Source of the DNA: Rhypophila decipiens
Lineage: Eukaryota; Ascomycota; Sordariomycetes; Sordariales; Naviculisporaceae
Direction of reading: 5' to 3'
Assembly: GCA_033297075.1 (NCBI GenBank)
Contig: MU858045.1
Location: 1,054,001 to 1,118,000, forward strand
DNA length: 64,000 nt
In this document: piece by piece, positions 46,458 through 58,697 of the stretch
Layout: each line of letters opens with the position of its first letter
Position numbering within the stretch: position 1 is the first letter of the stretch
Made by a program: the position numbers and the translations under genes
The notes under the pieces: generated by a model
The model's database searches: none
Told to the model about the DNA's origin: nothing
The model's input: only the letters and a program-made list of their open reading frames with translations

Positions 46458-48353
46458 ATGGTATTCCCAGGACGCTTCAGTACAGGCTGTCTTCGTTGCC
46501 GTCAACGAAAGGTCAAGGTACGCGGAAAAGGGGTCTACCTCAGGTCGTGGACTTTTACATTGGATGTCACATCAATTCAAAAGAAATTGACGTTTATTAC
46601 TCTAGTGCGACGAAAACAAACCTTCATGTCGCCGCTGTGCTATATATGGCAAACCATGCACCGGGTATACGGACCAGTTCCATTTCCGGCACACAAGGAC
46701 CAAGTCCAATCGAGGCAATATCACTATTGCCGTCGTCCCGGAGGAAGATGTGCTCCCTAGCCCTTGCAAGAAGAAATCATCAGCCAAGCCTTCCGCACGA
46801 CAAAGGCTTGTGCGGAATGTCAAGGAAAGCAAAGGAGCTGAAAGCCCTCTGCAAGGCACCAGATCTCACTCACCCGGCATGGAGAGCAGTCCTCTCCTCC
46901 GATCGATTGAACAGTGCTACGACGACGTCTCTCTGTCCTATTTTGTCACCCGATTCGTTTCACCATGCCCCGAGGACGGCTTTCCCGGCCATCTCAGCTT
47001 TCTTCCAAACCTTTATGACAGCGGTAGCCCTGATGGTCTTCTCGAGACAGCAACCCTCACGGTGGCGCAAATGGCAGCTTACAACAGATTTGGCGGTGAA
47101 AAGTTCCGGATTGAGTCATATAAGAACCATGGAAGGGCCATCAAGATGATGCAAGACATTATCAAGATCGAGGAGAACGCCATTGACGATAGGGTTATAG
47201 CCTCCATTCTTCTGTTGTGCACGCTGAGGGATATCAGCGGCGCAGGAGATGATCATCCTAACGAACATGCGTCAGGGCTGTTCTATTTGATCGAGAAGAG
47301 AGGTCCAGAGCAGGTTGCTACCAGCAGAGGGGCTGAGCTGTTGTTTTTGGCTCTGATACGGTTGGTATGTGCTTTTGACATGGTCTCCATCTGATTATGT
47401 CTGGGCGGCTAATCAATAATGAGCTGTAGCAAGTCCACTCTTTTCTTCACCAAGACTCGACCTATTCGGACCCAGGCAAGATCGCCTCACTCTGGGGGTC
47501 GTTCGACCCACTCTGTCGAGCCATGGCCATGATGTCCACGACACTTGGCCTTCGCCACAGTCTGATACAGCATCTGGACTCACATTCTCATCATCTCAGC
47601 CATCGACGCAGACACCTGCAAACTGACCCGAAAGAGAAAACGCTGCAAGTAATCCAGAGCTGTTTCGAAGCACTGGACGAGTTTACTTTGTGGGACTGTG
47701 AAGCTGCCACCTACTGGCAAACCACGTTTCAAGAACGCGGCATTCCCACCACCCTCGGCCAGATTTCCTCACGGGGGACACACTACGACGTCGAAACAGC
47801 ATGCACTCTTATTCTGATCCGTTCGGCTCGCCTGATACTTATGATGAGCTTGATCGCATACTACTATCAAATGGTGGACATGGCCTGTCACTTGACCAAG
47901 CCCACTTTACCAAATCTGGACGAGGATCAAGGACCTATCATCCAAATTCTAGCCTTGCTATCTCAATGCGAACCTCTCCTTTCATCAGACGTCACAAAGA
48001 CCATCGATGACATGCTGGCATGTGTCCCCTACGCACTTGGGGAGATCGATACGTTGACAGGACTACCTCACACAACGGGGTCATGCATAAAACATGATGG
48101 TGCTGCGGCCATGGTTATCGTCCATTCCATCAGGCTGGTTGCCTCGTGTGCGTACGCGTCGGAGGACCAAGTACAGAGGGCCTTTCAGGTGCTGGCCAGG
48201 TTCGACAGAGGGATTGGGATCCGAGCTGCTTCTTGTCTTGGGGGATCATCGCCAGACGACCCAAGACCAGTGGCGGTCTCACTCAAAACTAGATGGGCTC
48301 GGGAACAGGCGTTTCTGAGAGACGTGGTCAGCAATAGGCAATGTAGTATTTGA
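46458..48353 (+). CDS. Zn2Cys6 transcription factor, 580 aa
   Basis: Exons 46458..46517, 46606..47364, 47430..48353; introns 88 and 65 nt, phase 0. The first intron splits the zinc cluster, whose six cysteines (11, 14, 21, 28, 31, 38) match C-x2-C-x6-C-x6-C-x2-C-x6-C. A basic stretch and a Ser/Lys-rich linker follow (KKKSSAKPSARQR). The rest is a largely helical fungal regulator domain of the DUF3468/Fungal_trans_2 type, from about SSPLLRSIEQCYDDVS to the end. It binds DNA as a nuclear regulator of unknown targets. It is not next to an obvious gene cluster. No defects. Confidence 0.92.
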
Positions 48354-50035
48354 TCAATATCTCAAAGAGTCAAAGGGCTTTGGTCATACCCAAAGAAATT
48401 TCAATTATAGCGGAACCACTTTGAGTCATCCAAAAGCGTGTGAGAGACTCCGTGTAATGAGCTCGAAAAAGGAAAAGGAAACTTGCAATACTAATACCAG
48501 TTGATGTTACAGTACGGGGATAGGCGTTGTAAAAGGGAATATCACGTCTTTAAAATCGAGCTTTATAAGCCTCTTAAACTCCCCTTCTATGTATATTTCT
48601 AATTCCTCTGACATCTGCAAGACAATAAGTAAAGGCGTGTCTATACAATTTCACACCCCATTTTCGGCCCAGTTGCCGTATCATTCATCTGCAAATCTGC
48701 AATTTTATAAGCAACTGGAATATGGCAATTCATAACCACGACGGATGTTATCTCGTAAAGGGGCTGATCCTTGTATTTGAGATAGAACTTGTTGATAAAC
48801 ACACTCTTCCCAAGTCGTGGAAGATGTATGCCATGGAAGCGGCCCGATAGCAACACAACCTTCAACCTGCTTTGACAAAAGGCGGGCAAGCCGAGACAGC
48901 TTCCAAGTTGACGGTGATCAACCCGTGGCCCAGAGAACGAGACTCTCCCGCCATTTCAGAGGTCTGGATTCAGGAAAAGCGCGTTGCATCGTTTGGAGCA
49001 TCTGCTTCCGGGATTTGATCAAAGAACAAAATTGACAAAATTGACTGGCTGATGGAAATGTTCAGATACTCCCAGGATAGTCCCTGCAGCTGGTGACTTT
49101 GTTGTGCCGGGATGGTGTTAGTGGATTTTAGTCAGAAGCCCTTTGCGAAAAGCGTTCATGGACCAATCACCAGCCTCCGGAACGCCAACCGACAGATCCA
49201 GATCCCCGGGTCACCGAGTAAACATCGAAGAGATATATATAATTTTCCTTTATTCGCCCGTTGAGATTGGGCAGTGTTGTCATAATTACATGGTCGGATT
49301 ACCAGCCGGCTGGTTCAGTGTGGGCATAGCCGAGACTCGGCTATTGGCCGTTCTTTTTTTATGCTGTCGACTCGCCCCTTTCCAACCAGACTGCCGGTAT
49401 TCACGGGAGATCCGAAGACCGGGGGCGAATAAAGACGATCTCTCCTAGCCCGAACCGGCGGTTTTACGTCGCCGTCCATCGGGAGGGTGTGATGGTCGAC
49501 AAAGAAAATTATCGCGGCCTTGTGAGCTTCCGAGTCCCAACGGCTCTTGGCATCGATTGTGACAGTTGATGCTTGGTGCAGAGCCGCGAGGTGCCAGTGG
49601 TGCACTAAAAGGTGGGCGTCCGTGTTTCACCGGCCCCGCTTCTCAAGTGCGGGGATTGGCCGAGGAGACTACTATAAGTGGGTCAGCACCAGCAACCACT
49701 GACCGGGACTGCAGCATTTGATTGTTCACTGCCGGTCGTGTTCCGGATGCGTTCAGGGAAGGTGCTGCGCCCCTGCCATGCCGTGCGAGCTTCCTTTCAG
49801 TGACAGAGTGCCCCGTCAGCGTGTCTCGCTCCCCCATCAGGTTCAGATCTTGATCCCGACACTCTGGACGCGAGCAAGGGCACAGCCGATTTGCCGGATC
49901 TTGATCTCAACTTCTGCTTGATGGTCTAGGCCAGAGTCGTGAATCTTTGATCTTTGAACAGGAATAAATTCAATGGTCCGCCTCCATCCCGACGGCATAC
50001 TCCGACAAGACTGGATGCATCCTGGACCATGAGCC
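48354..50035. other. intergenic, no gene seen
   Basis: About 1.7 kb between two same-strand regulator genes. No feature beyond their 3' and 5' regions is supported. Confidence 0.55.
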
Positions 50036-53000
50036 ATGTCGGAGCCAGAGCTCATTGCTGCCATTGCTGCCACCGCTGCTGCTAATGGTGCATCGTCACT
50101 GTCCAATCCAAGTTCCCCTTTCGACATATCATATCCTCGCGACAACAACCTCTCGAGTCCCAACTGGTCCCCGCCGTCCTTGTCTGCCGACCAGGCGAGG
50201 CCCGTCGCCAGAGCTGCCAAAGACTGCAAGCCCAAGAAGATGCCTCCTGCGAAGCGACCCGGGCCCAGCGATGTTGTCGACCCTTCCACTGCTGCTGACG
50301 GCAGCGGCAATCCAAAGCTGAAGCTGCCGCGTCTCGACCGTGGCCCCGAAGACTTCTCGAGTGTTGTCAAGAACAAGCTGCAGTCATATACCAGGACTGG
50401 CCAAGCTTGCGACCGGTGCAAGGTAGGCCATATCTACCTTTGCTGCCATACTCATTTGGAATACTTGGCTAACCTCAAGGTGCTCGGCAAACCAGGTCCG
50501 CAAGATTCGCTGCGATGCGCTCCCCGAAGGCTGCTCCCATTGCACCAACCAGAACCTCGAGTGCTATGTCACGGACCGTGTCTCGGGTCGCACTGAGCGT
50601 CGAGGCTACCTACAGCAGCTGGAACGCGACAAGGCGGCCATGGTGAACCACATTCGAGAGCTCGAGCAGCTGCTGGCCGACAACGGCATCCAAGTCAGCC
50701 CCTGGCAAGGCACAGCCCACCACGCCAACTACCCGCCCGACCTGGTCCTTGACAGTGTGGGCAATCCTGTCCGCGAGCACCCCGAATTCAAGGACCAATG
50801 GAAGCAGAGGGGGTCACTCTGGGTGAAAAACTACAAGCCAAAACAGCCGGCCAGTGGCACTTCGACGAGCACATACACACGACACTCGCTCGTCGAATCG
50901 AGACCCAACGAGAGCTATCTGGGCGTGTCGGCGGACAGTGAGCCTCTGAGCTCCATCAGAGGGACAAAGCTGTCTGTGCTGGGAACAACAATCGACATCA
51001 CATCCTTTGACGCTCCCGACATGGACGAGCCTCCCCCTGGCACCCCGATCGGCTCGCCGCTCTACAACAAATCCGTCATGGCCTTCATGCAGACCATATT
51101 GAACATGAACCCACCCGTCGAGAATGTCGAGCTCCCGTCCAGACAAGACGCCTTCACCTACGTCGAGTGGTATTTCCTCATGATCTCGCCTTTTCTTCCC
51201 GTCCTCCACAAACCCTCCTTCCTCCAGTTGTTGACCAAAATCTACGACGACCCGTCCTTCAAACCCTCGGTCCCTGAACAGGTCATCGTGCACATGGTAT
51301 TTGCCACCATTTACTTTCAATATGGCATCCGTAACAGGGAAGAGCCAGAGAAGCATTCCAAGCTCAACGACCTGTCGAATAAGCACTACCACTACAGCTT
51401 AGGCAAGTTTTTTGACCTTGCCGTGTCCCAGTCAGTTACTGCGGCTCAAGCGCTGGCCATGATCGTCGCCCACACGCGCAACTTTCCCAAGCCAGGGTGC
51501 TCGTCCACCATTGCACAGTTCTCCTTGTACAAAGCCATTGAGCTGGGTCTTCATCGGGCCGTCAAGGTACCCGGCGGAGGCACCAATCTGGACAACGAGG
51601 TGCGCAAGAGGGTGTGGTGGGCTATACTCGGTGTGCTGGTGACTCTGAACGGCCGCCTTGGCAGACCAATGCCTATTAACCTGGACGAGTTTGATGTCGA
51701 GTTCCCAATCGCCATCCCCGACGAATGCCTGGGCGAGGAAGGCGTGCTGGACTCTAGCAAGATTGGCCACTGCAACTACCACATTGGGCTCATGGGCTTC
51801 CGGACCGTGCCGCTGTACATTGAGATGTATAGAAACATCTACGGCGTGCGGCGGGACCCAGCCAAGTACGTCGATGTTGTCCGTGAGCTGGAGGAAGGCG
51901 TGCAGGCCATTTATGACAGCCTGCCCGTTGATCTGAACCCGGAAGCATGCAACTTGTCCGAGAAGGTGTTTGCGCTGTACGCGCAGGCATTCCGCCTCGA
52001 GTTTGCCATCTGTCTCAGGCATCCCTCGGTATGCATGACCACCGATCCCAAGTTCTGTGCCGACAATACCCGAGTTTGCGAAGAGTCGGCTCAAAAGCTG
52101 CTCAAGATTGTCGGAGAGCTCCTGCGCATGAAGTCGCTAGATACGACCTGGTACCAGCTGGCTGTCTATGTCGCAGCCATCTTCTCAACATTGGTCGCCC
52201 AGTGGGAAAGGAGGTCAACCATCTCGGCGCATCAACTCAACACTCTGCGGGCTGAAATGATGTTGTGGCTCGAGGTGATTGGAGAGATTGGCCGACTACT
52301 TGGTAAGTAACTGCGTCTGTTGTGTTTGCATGGCCTGTACTGACATTCGCACATTCACAGGCACCGGCACTAGACTGACAACCGAGATTGGGGTCATTAT
52401 TCAGCGAACCCTCGGCTGGATAGAACATGCCATGGACCGCAAGATTGGCGCTTCGTCTGAGCAAGCCAGTTCCATAAGCAATGTCCAGAACAGCACATCG
52501 ACTCCTTTGGGCACCGAGACGCCCAACGAAAAGAGTGGCACCACTACGGCCACCAGTGGAGATGGCTTCTACGATACGCCCCTCGTGGGCTCAACCACTC
52601 CATACCCCAACCTTGGCTACGATGAATCAGCCATGAACGGAGGCCCAGTCGGACCAACTTCCCAAGTTTCACAACAGAATGGCACCCCCGGGGCCGGGTT
52701 TGATCCCACAAACGGAACGGCATATCAAATGTACACCACCGCCGGTCCGGGTCCAGGCCCCCTCTTGAGCACCCCGACACTTGGGTCAAATGTTCCGTCG
52801 AATATGGACCAAACGGGGACCTCAGTTACGAACCCCCTCATCGCGTTCGCTTCTCAGGCGACGCAGCACGTGATGAATGCCGGCCCAGGCAGTCAACAAT
52901 CCACCGTCGGCCAAGCTGAAGATGACTGGCGTCGGTCGACGGCTGCACAACAAGCCCAGCAGCTGCTTGCAGCGACGGCGCATAACTCGGGCATCATAAC

Positions 53001-53259
53001 GGGCAACACTTGGCAGGACTGGGCGGCTGCCATGGCCGACAGCCAAGATCGCTTCAGTGCAAGCGCTTTGCTCACCCTCGGAGGTGGGCGGGCCGGGGAC
53101 CACATGCACCAGCAGGTTGACGGTGGCCAGAACGATGCCATGAACGCGGCTGTGGCGGCTGCTGGGCTGGGTATCAGTCTTGGTGGTGTGGGCTCCAACC
53201 ATACCGCCTCATGGCCCTTGCTGTTGTTTCCTGACGGGACGAACTCTGGGGGCGGCTAG
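50036..53259 (+). CDS. Zn2Cys6 transcription factor with Fungal_trans domain, 1030 aa
   Basis: Exons 50036..50422, 50496..52302, 52361..53259. The first intron (73 nt) lies inside the zinc cluster; after joining, CDRCKVRKIRC and the later cysteines give Cys 125, 128, 135, 142, 145, 152. Next is a coiled-coil dimer segment (YLQQLERDKAAMVNHIRELE), then a Fungal_trans middle region with KPSFLQLLTKIYDDP and LGLHRAVKVPGG-like motifs. The last about 300 residues are low complexity, rich in Gly, Thr, Gln and Asn. This is a large gene for a Gal4-type regulator, which usually has 600-900 aa. Sequence of the cluster and coiled coil resembles sugar/xylan-type activators, but the exact regulon is unknown. 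Long intact frames on both sides of each intron. Confidence 0.93.
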
Positions 53260-53825
53260 TTTCCTCATTCCACATTGTCTTGCCTGATTTTCTCCGACTT
53301 TTTAGTTTCTGGGCGGCGACAATGCCAACAAACACAATAATACCCTTTCTTTACTCTTGTCTTATGCCTTTTATGTCATCTTTGCCATCCTTTGGCGGCG
53401 CCCCGTTCATTACCCGATAATATGAGCTTCTCTTGTCATTTGTATCATCTACATACCATATCGGGACAAAGGGCAAATAGCGCGATGTGTATATCAAAAG
53501 TTTTTGAGCAATGCCGGGCAGGCGGGACAGCGATGGTGTTTTGGTGTTTCATTGGCAATGTAATAAAGTGCTGACTCGGAGTACGTATTGCTTAGTTCAG
53601 AAGCAAGTGGTTAAGGAACAGATTTGCATCCTGTCGTCTCTCGTGATTCAAGTGTGTATCTGACGTCTGTCTCACTTTGCCCAGATGCGGCAATTACGAA
53701 AAGAGCAATGACAATGTGAAAATGCTCGAGGACATGATGTCAGTGCTGGCTGGGGTTTGAAATCATGCTGGGATTCGACTATTCCCCTGGCTCTGGAGTA
53801 ACAAGCTACATGTGACAACCTCCGG
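53260..53825. other. intergenic, convergent 3' ends
   Basis: About 570 bases of 3' UTR space between two converging genes; no gene seen. Confidence 0.6.
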
Positions 53826-54673
53826 TTAGAATACCGACCTCGCCAATTCGGACCTGGTCCCATAATACGGAACCGAATCCTCCTCCTCAAAGGAAACATC
53901 AGCGCCTCCGACCCCAAGAACCTTTTTGAACAACGCCTGCCTATCTCCCCTGCCACTATCGTCGATGTACCCCGGGGCAAAGGCAAACGGGACCATGGGT
54001 ACCCTGCCCACACGCTTCCGAGACTCGGCACCGTAGAAGACGTGGCCAAAGGCGATCCCCCATTCTCCTTCGCGTGGAAAGGCAACTACGCCGTCTGGCC
54101 CAAAGTAGCGGGCGACCTTTTCCATGTACTCACGGGTTTCGGACTCGATATGGGTTGCCCCTTCGAAGAGCTTGCCGAGCATTTCGTTGACTCCGTGTTC
54201 GATGATTTTGCCTTTTATTGATGCCACATCAGTTCTGTCTGGCCAAGTTGATGGAGAGAGAAAATCAACATGCTGCCGTATTTCCCCAATGTCTCAACCT
54301 GACCGCCGCTCCACGAACTCCGTCCGAGGATCCTCTTCAAATCATACATTAGGATGACCCTCTGGCTGGTGATGTGGCCGATGCCCATGGTGCTCCCCAG
54401 CGTACGGGGAAACATTTCGCCAGAGGCAAACATCTCCTTGGTCCATTTGGCGGGCGTGAACTGGAAGGTGGCAATCAAAGTCTCGCCGGGAAGAAGCTGG
54501 TAATCGTAGAGGAGGGCTTCTTGGGGGGCGTATCCTCGCGGAATGTTGCTGGCAGAGACCGAGGCCACTTGGAGACGTTGCTGGGTCTTGCGCTTCTCGT
54601 GGGACTCGATGCCCTTTTGGAGTGCCTTGCCTGCGAGCATGGCCACGCCGACGGCGAGGATGGGGAAGACCAT
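53826..54673 (-). CDS. uncharacterised membrane-anchored protein, about 260 aa
   Basis: Two exons on the minus strand. ATG 54673 gives MVFPILAVGVAMLAGKAL, a short membrane anchor, then a coiled and basic stretch and a compact domain (YDYQLLPGETLIATFQFTP, MGIGHITSQRVILMYDLKRI). The frame closes with stop codons about 54220, so an intron is needed. The best phase-fitting choice is 54303..54239 (donor GTCAGG, acceptor GGCCAG), which gives exons 54673..54304 and 54238..53826 and 260 aa; the donor is weak, so the exact edge is open. The second part is charged and ends ELARSVF. I do not recognise the family. The lipid-associated style of the first domain resembles bacterial PH-like or start-type modules only vaguely. 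Confidence 0.7.
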
Positions 54674-55913
54674 GTTTGTGGATGACTGTCTGAAGCCGAT
54701 GATCTTCCTATTCTTTGAAGATAATCTGGCAGATGAGAAAAAAGACAACAACCCCACTTCTTATACACTCTCGTGAATGGCGGGCTCGGTCTTGATCTTC
54801 AGACAAGGCTCTCGTTGAAACAAGCTTCTTATGCGTTTCACACCCACTCATCCCAAAGACACAATGAAACCTGACGCCCAAGATGCGCAATAATCATTGA
54901 GGTTCGGACTGATGCTAACCAGAATCAGCGCCACACTCGGTCGAGTCAACCTTGAGCTGAATGCTGCCAAGAGATGGCGACCACCATCAGGAAGTCCTAC
55001 GGCCAATGGAGGCAATGGATTTGGCGAGCATCACTGAAATGGGTTGTATGAGTTTGCGCACTTTGTAAATACAAGGACAATGAGCTTGGGCACATGATTG
55101 AATGCTTCTAGATCCTGGACCTGCTTACTGCTGTCCCGGGGAATTTACACATCGGCAAACTGCATACTTGGATCCAGTCAACAATGGAGAATGCCCATGA
55201 CGGGATTCCATAAACTACAATTCTCGTCTCACAGTGTCCTGGGAACACTGCCACGTGGATGCAAGCCTCACTGGTAGCCATTATCCCGTCAGGTGGACAT
55301 GGCCGGCCAATGCAAACACGCCCAAGATAACACACGGGTCTATATCCGTCACCCAAGCTCATCTAAAATCCCCGGGTAGACCACAGTACTCGCCGTCCAC
55401 CAAGACTCATCACCACTCGTCATGTCGTCTGATACCAAACTACGGTCACTACTAGTACCAGAAGCACGGCATACCAGCCGATTGGGCGGATGGGACAAGT
55501 ACCCGACATATCATATCAGGGTCGACTCCGCATCCTGAAACCTGGGGGGGTATGGCATCGGGAATAGTTCCATGTGTAGAGAGATGGCCAGACAAATAGA
55601 TGACGAGTCTTGGTCTATCTGTGTCTTCTACACGAGGTATGATCCGCGAGCGTGGAACTGACGGGTCGACATGGTAGCAGCACAGTTACTGCGGGCAACA
55701 AGAAGAGTCCCGTCGGCTTGGTCTCGCAAGGACTGTGCCGGTCTGAAAGCAGAATCAAATTGTATAAAGAGAGGAACAAATCATCGAAAGCCCCGAGACT
55801 CGTCGGGCCAGAATCAACTCCATCCTCACATCAAGAGCATCCTCCTTCTCGCCGCGCACGACTTTGGCAAACAGAAATTAATTCTCTGATTTGCGTCTAT
55901 CCACAACTCGAAA
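54674..55913. other. intergenic, no gene seen
   Basis: About 1.2 kb; the right end holds the promoter of the cysteine-rich gene, with TATAAA at about 55763. Confidence 0.5.
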
Positions 55914-56261
55914 ATGAACATCAAACACCTGCTCCTCGCAACCACAACAACAATGCTCTGCTTCTTCTCTCCGCCCAGCCAAGCTTGCAAGTGTGGCGAC
56001 GCGACATACAGTCCGTATACCGAGGCCTGCTGCAAGGTAGCCTCGGGGAATTTCACCAAAGACAACGACTGCGACTCCAGCACGCTCCAGCACCGCAGCC
56101 TGTTTGCGTCCTGCTGCTGGCAGGGGTATCGACTCGTGTCCGACTGTTCCTGTAGCCCCGGGTGTATCGGCGAGTTTGAGATCAACCCCAAGCGACTTGC
56201 TCGCGGTCTGGAGACGCTGAGCCAGGACGAAATTCGCCATATTTTGGAGACCTATGTTTAG
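55914..56261 (+). CDS. small secreted cysteine-rich protein, 115 aa
   Basis: Single exon. A signal peptide of about 24 residues ends at PPSQA. The mature part has ten cysteines, in pairs and singles: ACKC, ACC, DC, SCC, DCSC, GC. Five disulphides could be formed. The C-terminal about 35 residues are Cys-free and helical (INPKRLARGLETLSQDEIRH). Size, export and Cys content match the class of small secreted effector-like proteins of fungi; no named family is recognised. The even spacing of the ten cysteines in about 60 residues is notable. It is a lone gene, separated by over 1 kb from the upstream gene and convergent with the HET gene. Pathogenic role is not shown by sequence. Confidence 0.82.
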   Translation: MNIKHLLLATTTTMLCFFSPPSQACKCGDATYSPYTEACCKVASGNFTKDNDCDSSTLQHRSLFASCCWQGYRLVSDCSCSPGCIGEFEINPKRLARGLETLSQDEIRHILETYV

Positions 56262-56576
56262 TTCAGACAGGTACGAGGTTTAGGTAAAGGTCCTGTTGAA
56301 CAGAGGGTGTTGACATGGTTAGCGAACTGGGCATAGATAGGGTCACCAAGGGTTCGATGGGATGATGAAGGCAGAGTGGCAACTGGTAGCATCCATGTGC
56401 TCGAAATAAAACAAGCGTACGCTAATCATAAAGTCCATTGAGTACCGTTGACATGTCTCATCTGTGTTTACCGATGTGCCTGTCCATCAGGGGTCTTGTA
56501 TGGGAAGTTCCTCATGTATGCTCCATTCACTGGCATGTGCCCCGAAAAACAATGACATGGTATCATGATTGGAAGA
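56262..56576. other. intergenic, convergent 3' ends
   Basis: About 315 bases between the cysteine-rich gene stop and the HET gene stop; no gene seen. Confidence 0.6.
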
Positions 56577-58697
56577 TCAACAAATCGAAACGTCAAAATC
56601 CCCCCTCGACAGTCTCACCCAGGCTGCCTTGGTCACTCTCCCCACGGCCTTTCTGGTCGCAACCCCGCCGCCGTCAGGGAGCGTCTCGATCCACATGACG
56701 TTGACAAACTCGTATACTTGGTCCATCGGGGGTATCACCTTCTCCCGAGCCATCTCCGGGTAGAGGTACTCGGCATAGCGGTCCAGTAATCGCTCGTCGT
56801 AGGTCGTCGAGCCCCTCGAGAGTTCGATCAACGTGCAGTTCTCTTCGAACACAAGACCGTCTGTCTCTGGTTCAGTAGAACCGGGCATCGAGTCGGCGGA
56901 CTGGTTGAGTCTAATGTACCCAATCCACTTGCCCGTCTGCCCAATCCGAAGAAAGGCATCGGCGCATCGTCTATGATCCTCCTTACCCTGTTGAAGGTTA
57001 AACATGACAATTTGCACGCCCATTCCCGCAATCACCCTTGTATTCCCATGAAGGAACCTCGGACGGGGGGAGGGATCAGGCGGGGAGGAGCTTGGCCGGC
57101 GGATCGGGACAGGGTACCAGAACCGCTGGGCGGCGTCATCTATGCTGTCATGCCAAAAGTACTGCACCAGGTCGCTGTTGATGCTTCGGCCCCGGCCGCG
57201 GCGCCGATGACGACATGGCATGTAGTTGGTGCTGCTGCCCATGGCGTGCCAGCCTGGTGGTAGGTCTTCGTGTCTTCCTTGGTATTTCTCCCTGTAGCCG
57301 GCCGCTGACACGACGATGGGTATACGTGGTCCATCACGAGAGACACTGCGGCTCCATTCTACCGTTGAGATGGTATGTGTTGCTGGCAGCCTTGGCATGT
57401 CTGGACTTTCGTGGATGGTCCAGTTGCTGGCGGCGACAAGATCCTCTGAATGAATGCTGCCGTAATGTCCAAAGTAAGACCAGGTCGGTGGAATTCGGGG
57501 GTCGTCAGTCTGGGATCCTTGTTCTTCTCTCCTCTGCATGGGGAAATAGGGCTGCCAAAGCAGAGCGGCGTCAAAGATCATCTGTGGCAGGCCTGAGATG
57601 AAGCCACCCTCAAAGACTGTGCTGAAAACGGAAAGAAGACCTTCGATGGCGTCCAGAGTGTCGGATTGGTAAGTTAGATGACGTACGTTGAAATGGCAGA
57701 CCAGTCGGGCGAAAAGGTGAAAGTCGGGCCAGGAGCTGAGGTTGAGCCCAGTCGAGTTCATACTTGAGGGCGACCTGTGTATGGCTTGGCATTGTCTCGT
57801 GGTGGCGATGGACTGGTGGTCCTCCATTTCGTTCCACGCCTCGCAATGGCATTCCCATGTCACCGTGTTGCGGTGGAATATCAGTTTGCGTCGAGACGAA
57901 TGATACTCTTGGAATGTCCAGCCTCGGGTGCTCCAGGTCGACGAGGTCACGAGATCGAATGAAAGGTCATGCATGACACAGCTACGGGGACTGGTAGTGG
58001 TAGGGCTGGGTCGACCGTCATGGTCGCTATCATTCCCGGAAGTTGTCGGCTGAGTGGACCATGTCTTTCCAAAGCCTCGGGGACAGAGCGGCTTGGACAC
58101 ATCGTCACTCTCCGCAGCGACGATGGTCAGGTACGAGTTGGCATAGATATTCGCCATGGAGGCAATCTGCGTCTTTTTGGTTGGCCCATCGTCCTGAACT
58201 ATACAAAGTCTGTCGACCCAGAGATATGTCTGTCCTAGTAGTGCGACGAGCTCCATAGCCTGCCATATAGTCTTGGCTGGCTTTCCTCGCTCCAAAGAGC
58301 CCTCTATGCTCAGACGATCCTTTGTGTCGGAAGATAGCGAAACACAAGATGCCTCGCCCCAGACATAACTGAGGGCGAGGTAGTCATGATAACGTTCGGC
58401 TCGGACGAGACACTTTCTCTTGACGTCGATCAGAAATGAAGGGCCGCCTGTGTGGTCTCCAGGGCTCCGGCAGCAGTGGTACCCGTGCATGTTATCGCAC
58501 TGTTTCAGCCATTCTTTGATTTTATCAACGTTGACACCGACATTCCCCCGGGGATGCTCATCTTGATCGTCGTCTGGATATATCAGCTTCTCGATGTGGT
58601 ACGGGTACAAGAGGCGGAGTTCTGGTTTTATAACGAGCCGCCCCTTTTGGAGGGTCCGGTGAGGATAGAAATTCTCTGAAAAAGTAATGTATGGCAT
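56577..58697 (-). CDS. HET-domain (heterokaryon incompatibility) protein, 706 aa
   Basis: Single exon from ATG 58697 (MPYITFSENFYPHRTL). Upstream, the frame goes on to 58805 but only through a non-ATG codon. HET domain (PF06985) marks are all present: YLALSYVWGEASC, ELVALLGQTYLWVDRLCIVQ, MANIYANSYLTIVAA and, further on, RGWTFQEYHSSRRKL. The rest is a long variable C-terminal part with two low-complexity stretches (Ser/Pro-rich, about 250-300 and 530-580), and ends DFDVSIC. HET proteins trigger cell death upon fusion of unlike strains and act in the cytoplasm. The gene is intact, unlike the STAND gene at 27.5 kb. Fast-evolving families like this commonly show such low-complexity parts. Confidence 0.93.
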   Translation of the reverse strand: MPYITFSENFYPHRTLQKGRLVIKPELRLLYPYHIEKLIYPDDDQDEHPRGNVGVNVDKIKEWLKQCDNMHGYHCCRSPGDHTGGPSFLIDVKRKCLVRAERYHDYLALSYVWGEASCVSLSSDTKDRLSIEGSLERGKPAKTIWQAMELVALLGQTYLWVDRLCIVQDDGPTKKTQIASMANIYANSYLTIVAAESDDVSKPLCPRGFGKTWSTQPTTSGNDSDHDGRPSPTTTSPRSCVMHDLSFDLVTSSTWSTRGWTFQEYHSSRRKLIFHRNTVTWECHCEAWNEMEDHQSIATTRQCQAIHRSPSSMNSTGLNLSSWPDFHLFARLVCHFNVRHLTYQSDTLDAIEGLLSVFSTVFEGGFISGLPQMIFDAALLWQPYFPMQRREEQGSQTDDPRIPPTWSYFGHYGSIHSEDLVAASNWTIHESPDMPRLPATHTISTVEWSRSVSRDGPRIPIVVSAAGYREKYQGRHEDLPPGWHAMGSSTNYMPCRHRRRGRGRSINSDLVQYFWHDSIDDAAQRFWYPVPIRRPSSSPPDPSPRPRFLHGNTRVIAGMGVQIVMFNLQQGKEDHRRCADAFLRIGQTGKWIGYIRLNQSADSMPGSTEPETDGLVFEENCTLIELSRGSTTYDERLLDRYAEYLYPEMAREKVIPPMDQVYEFVNVMWIETLPDGGGVATRKAVGRVTKAAWVRLSRGDFDVSIC

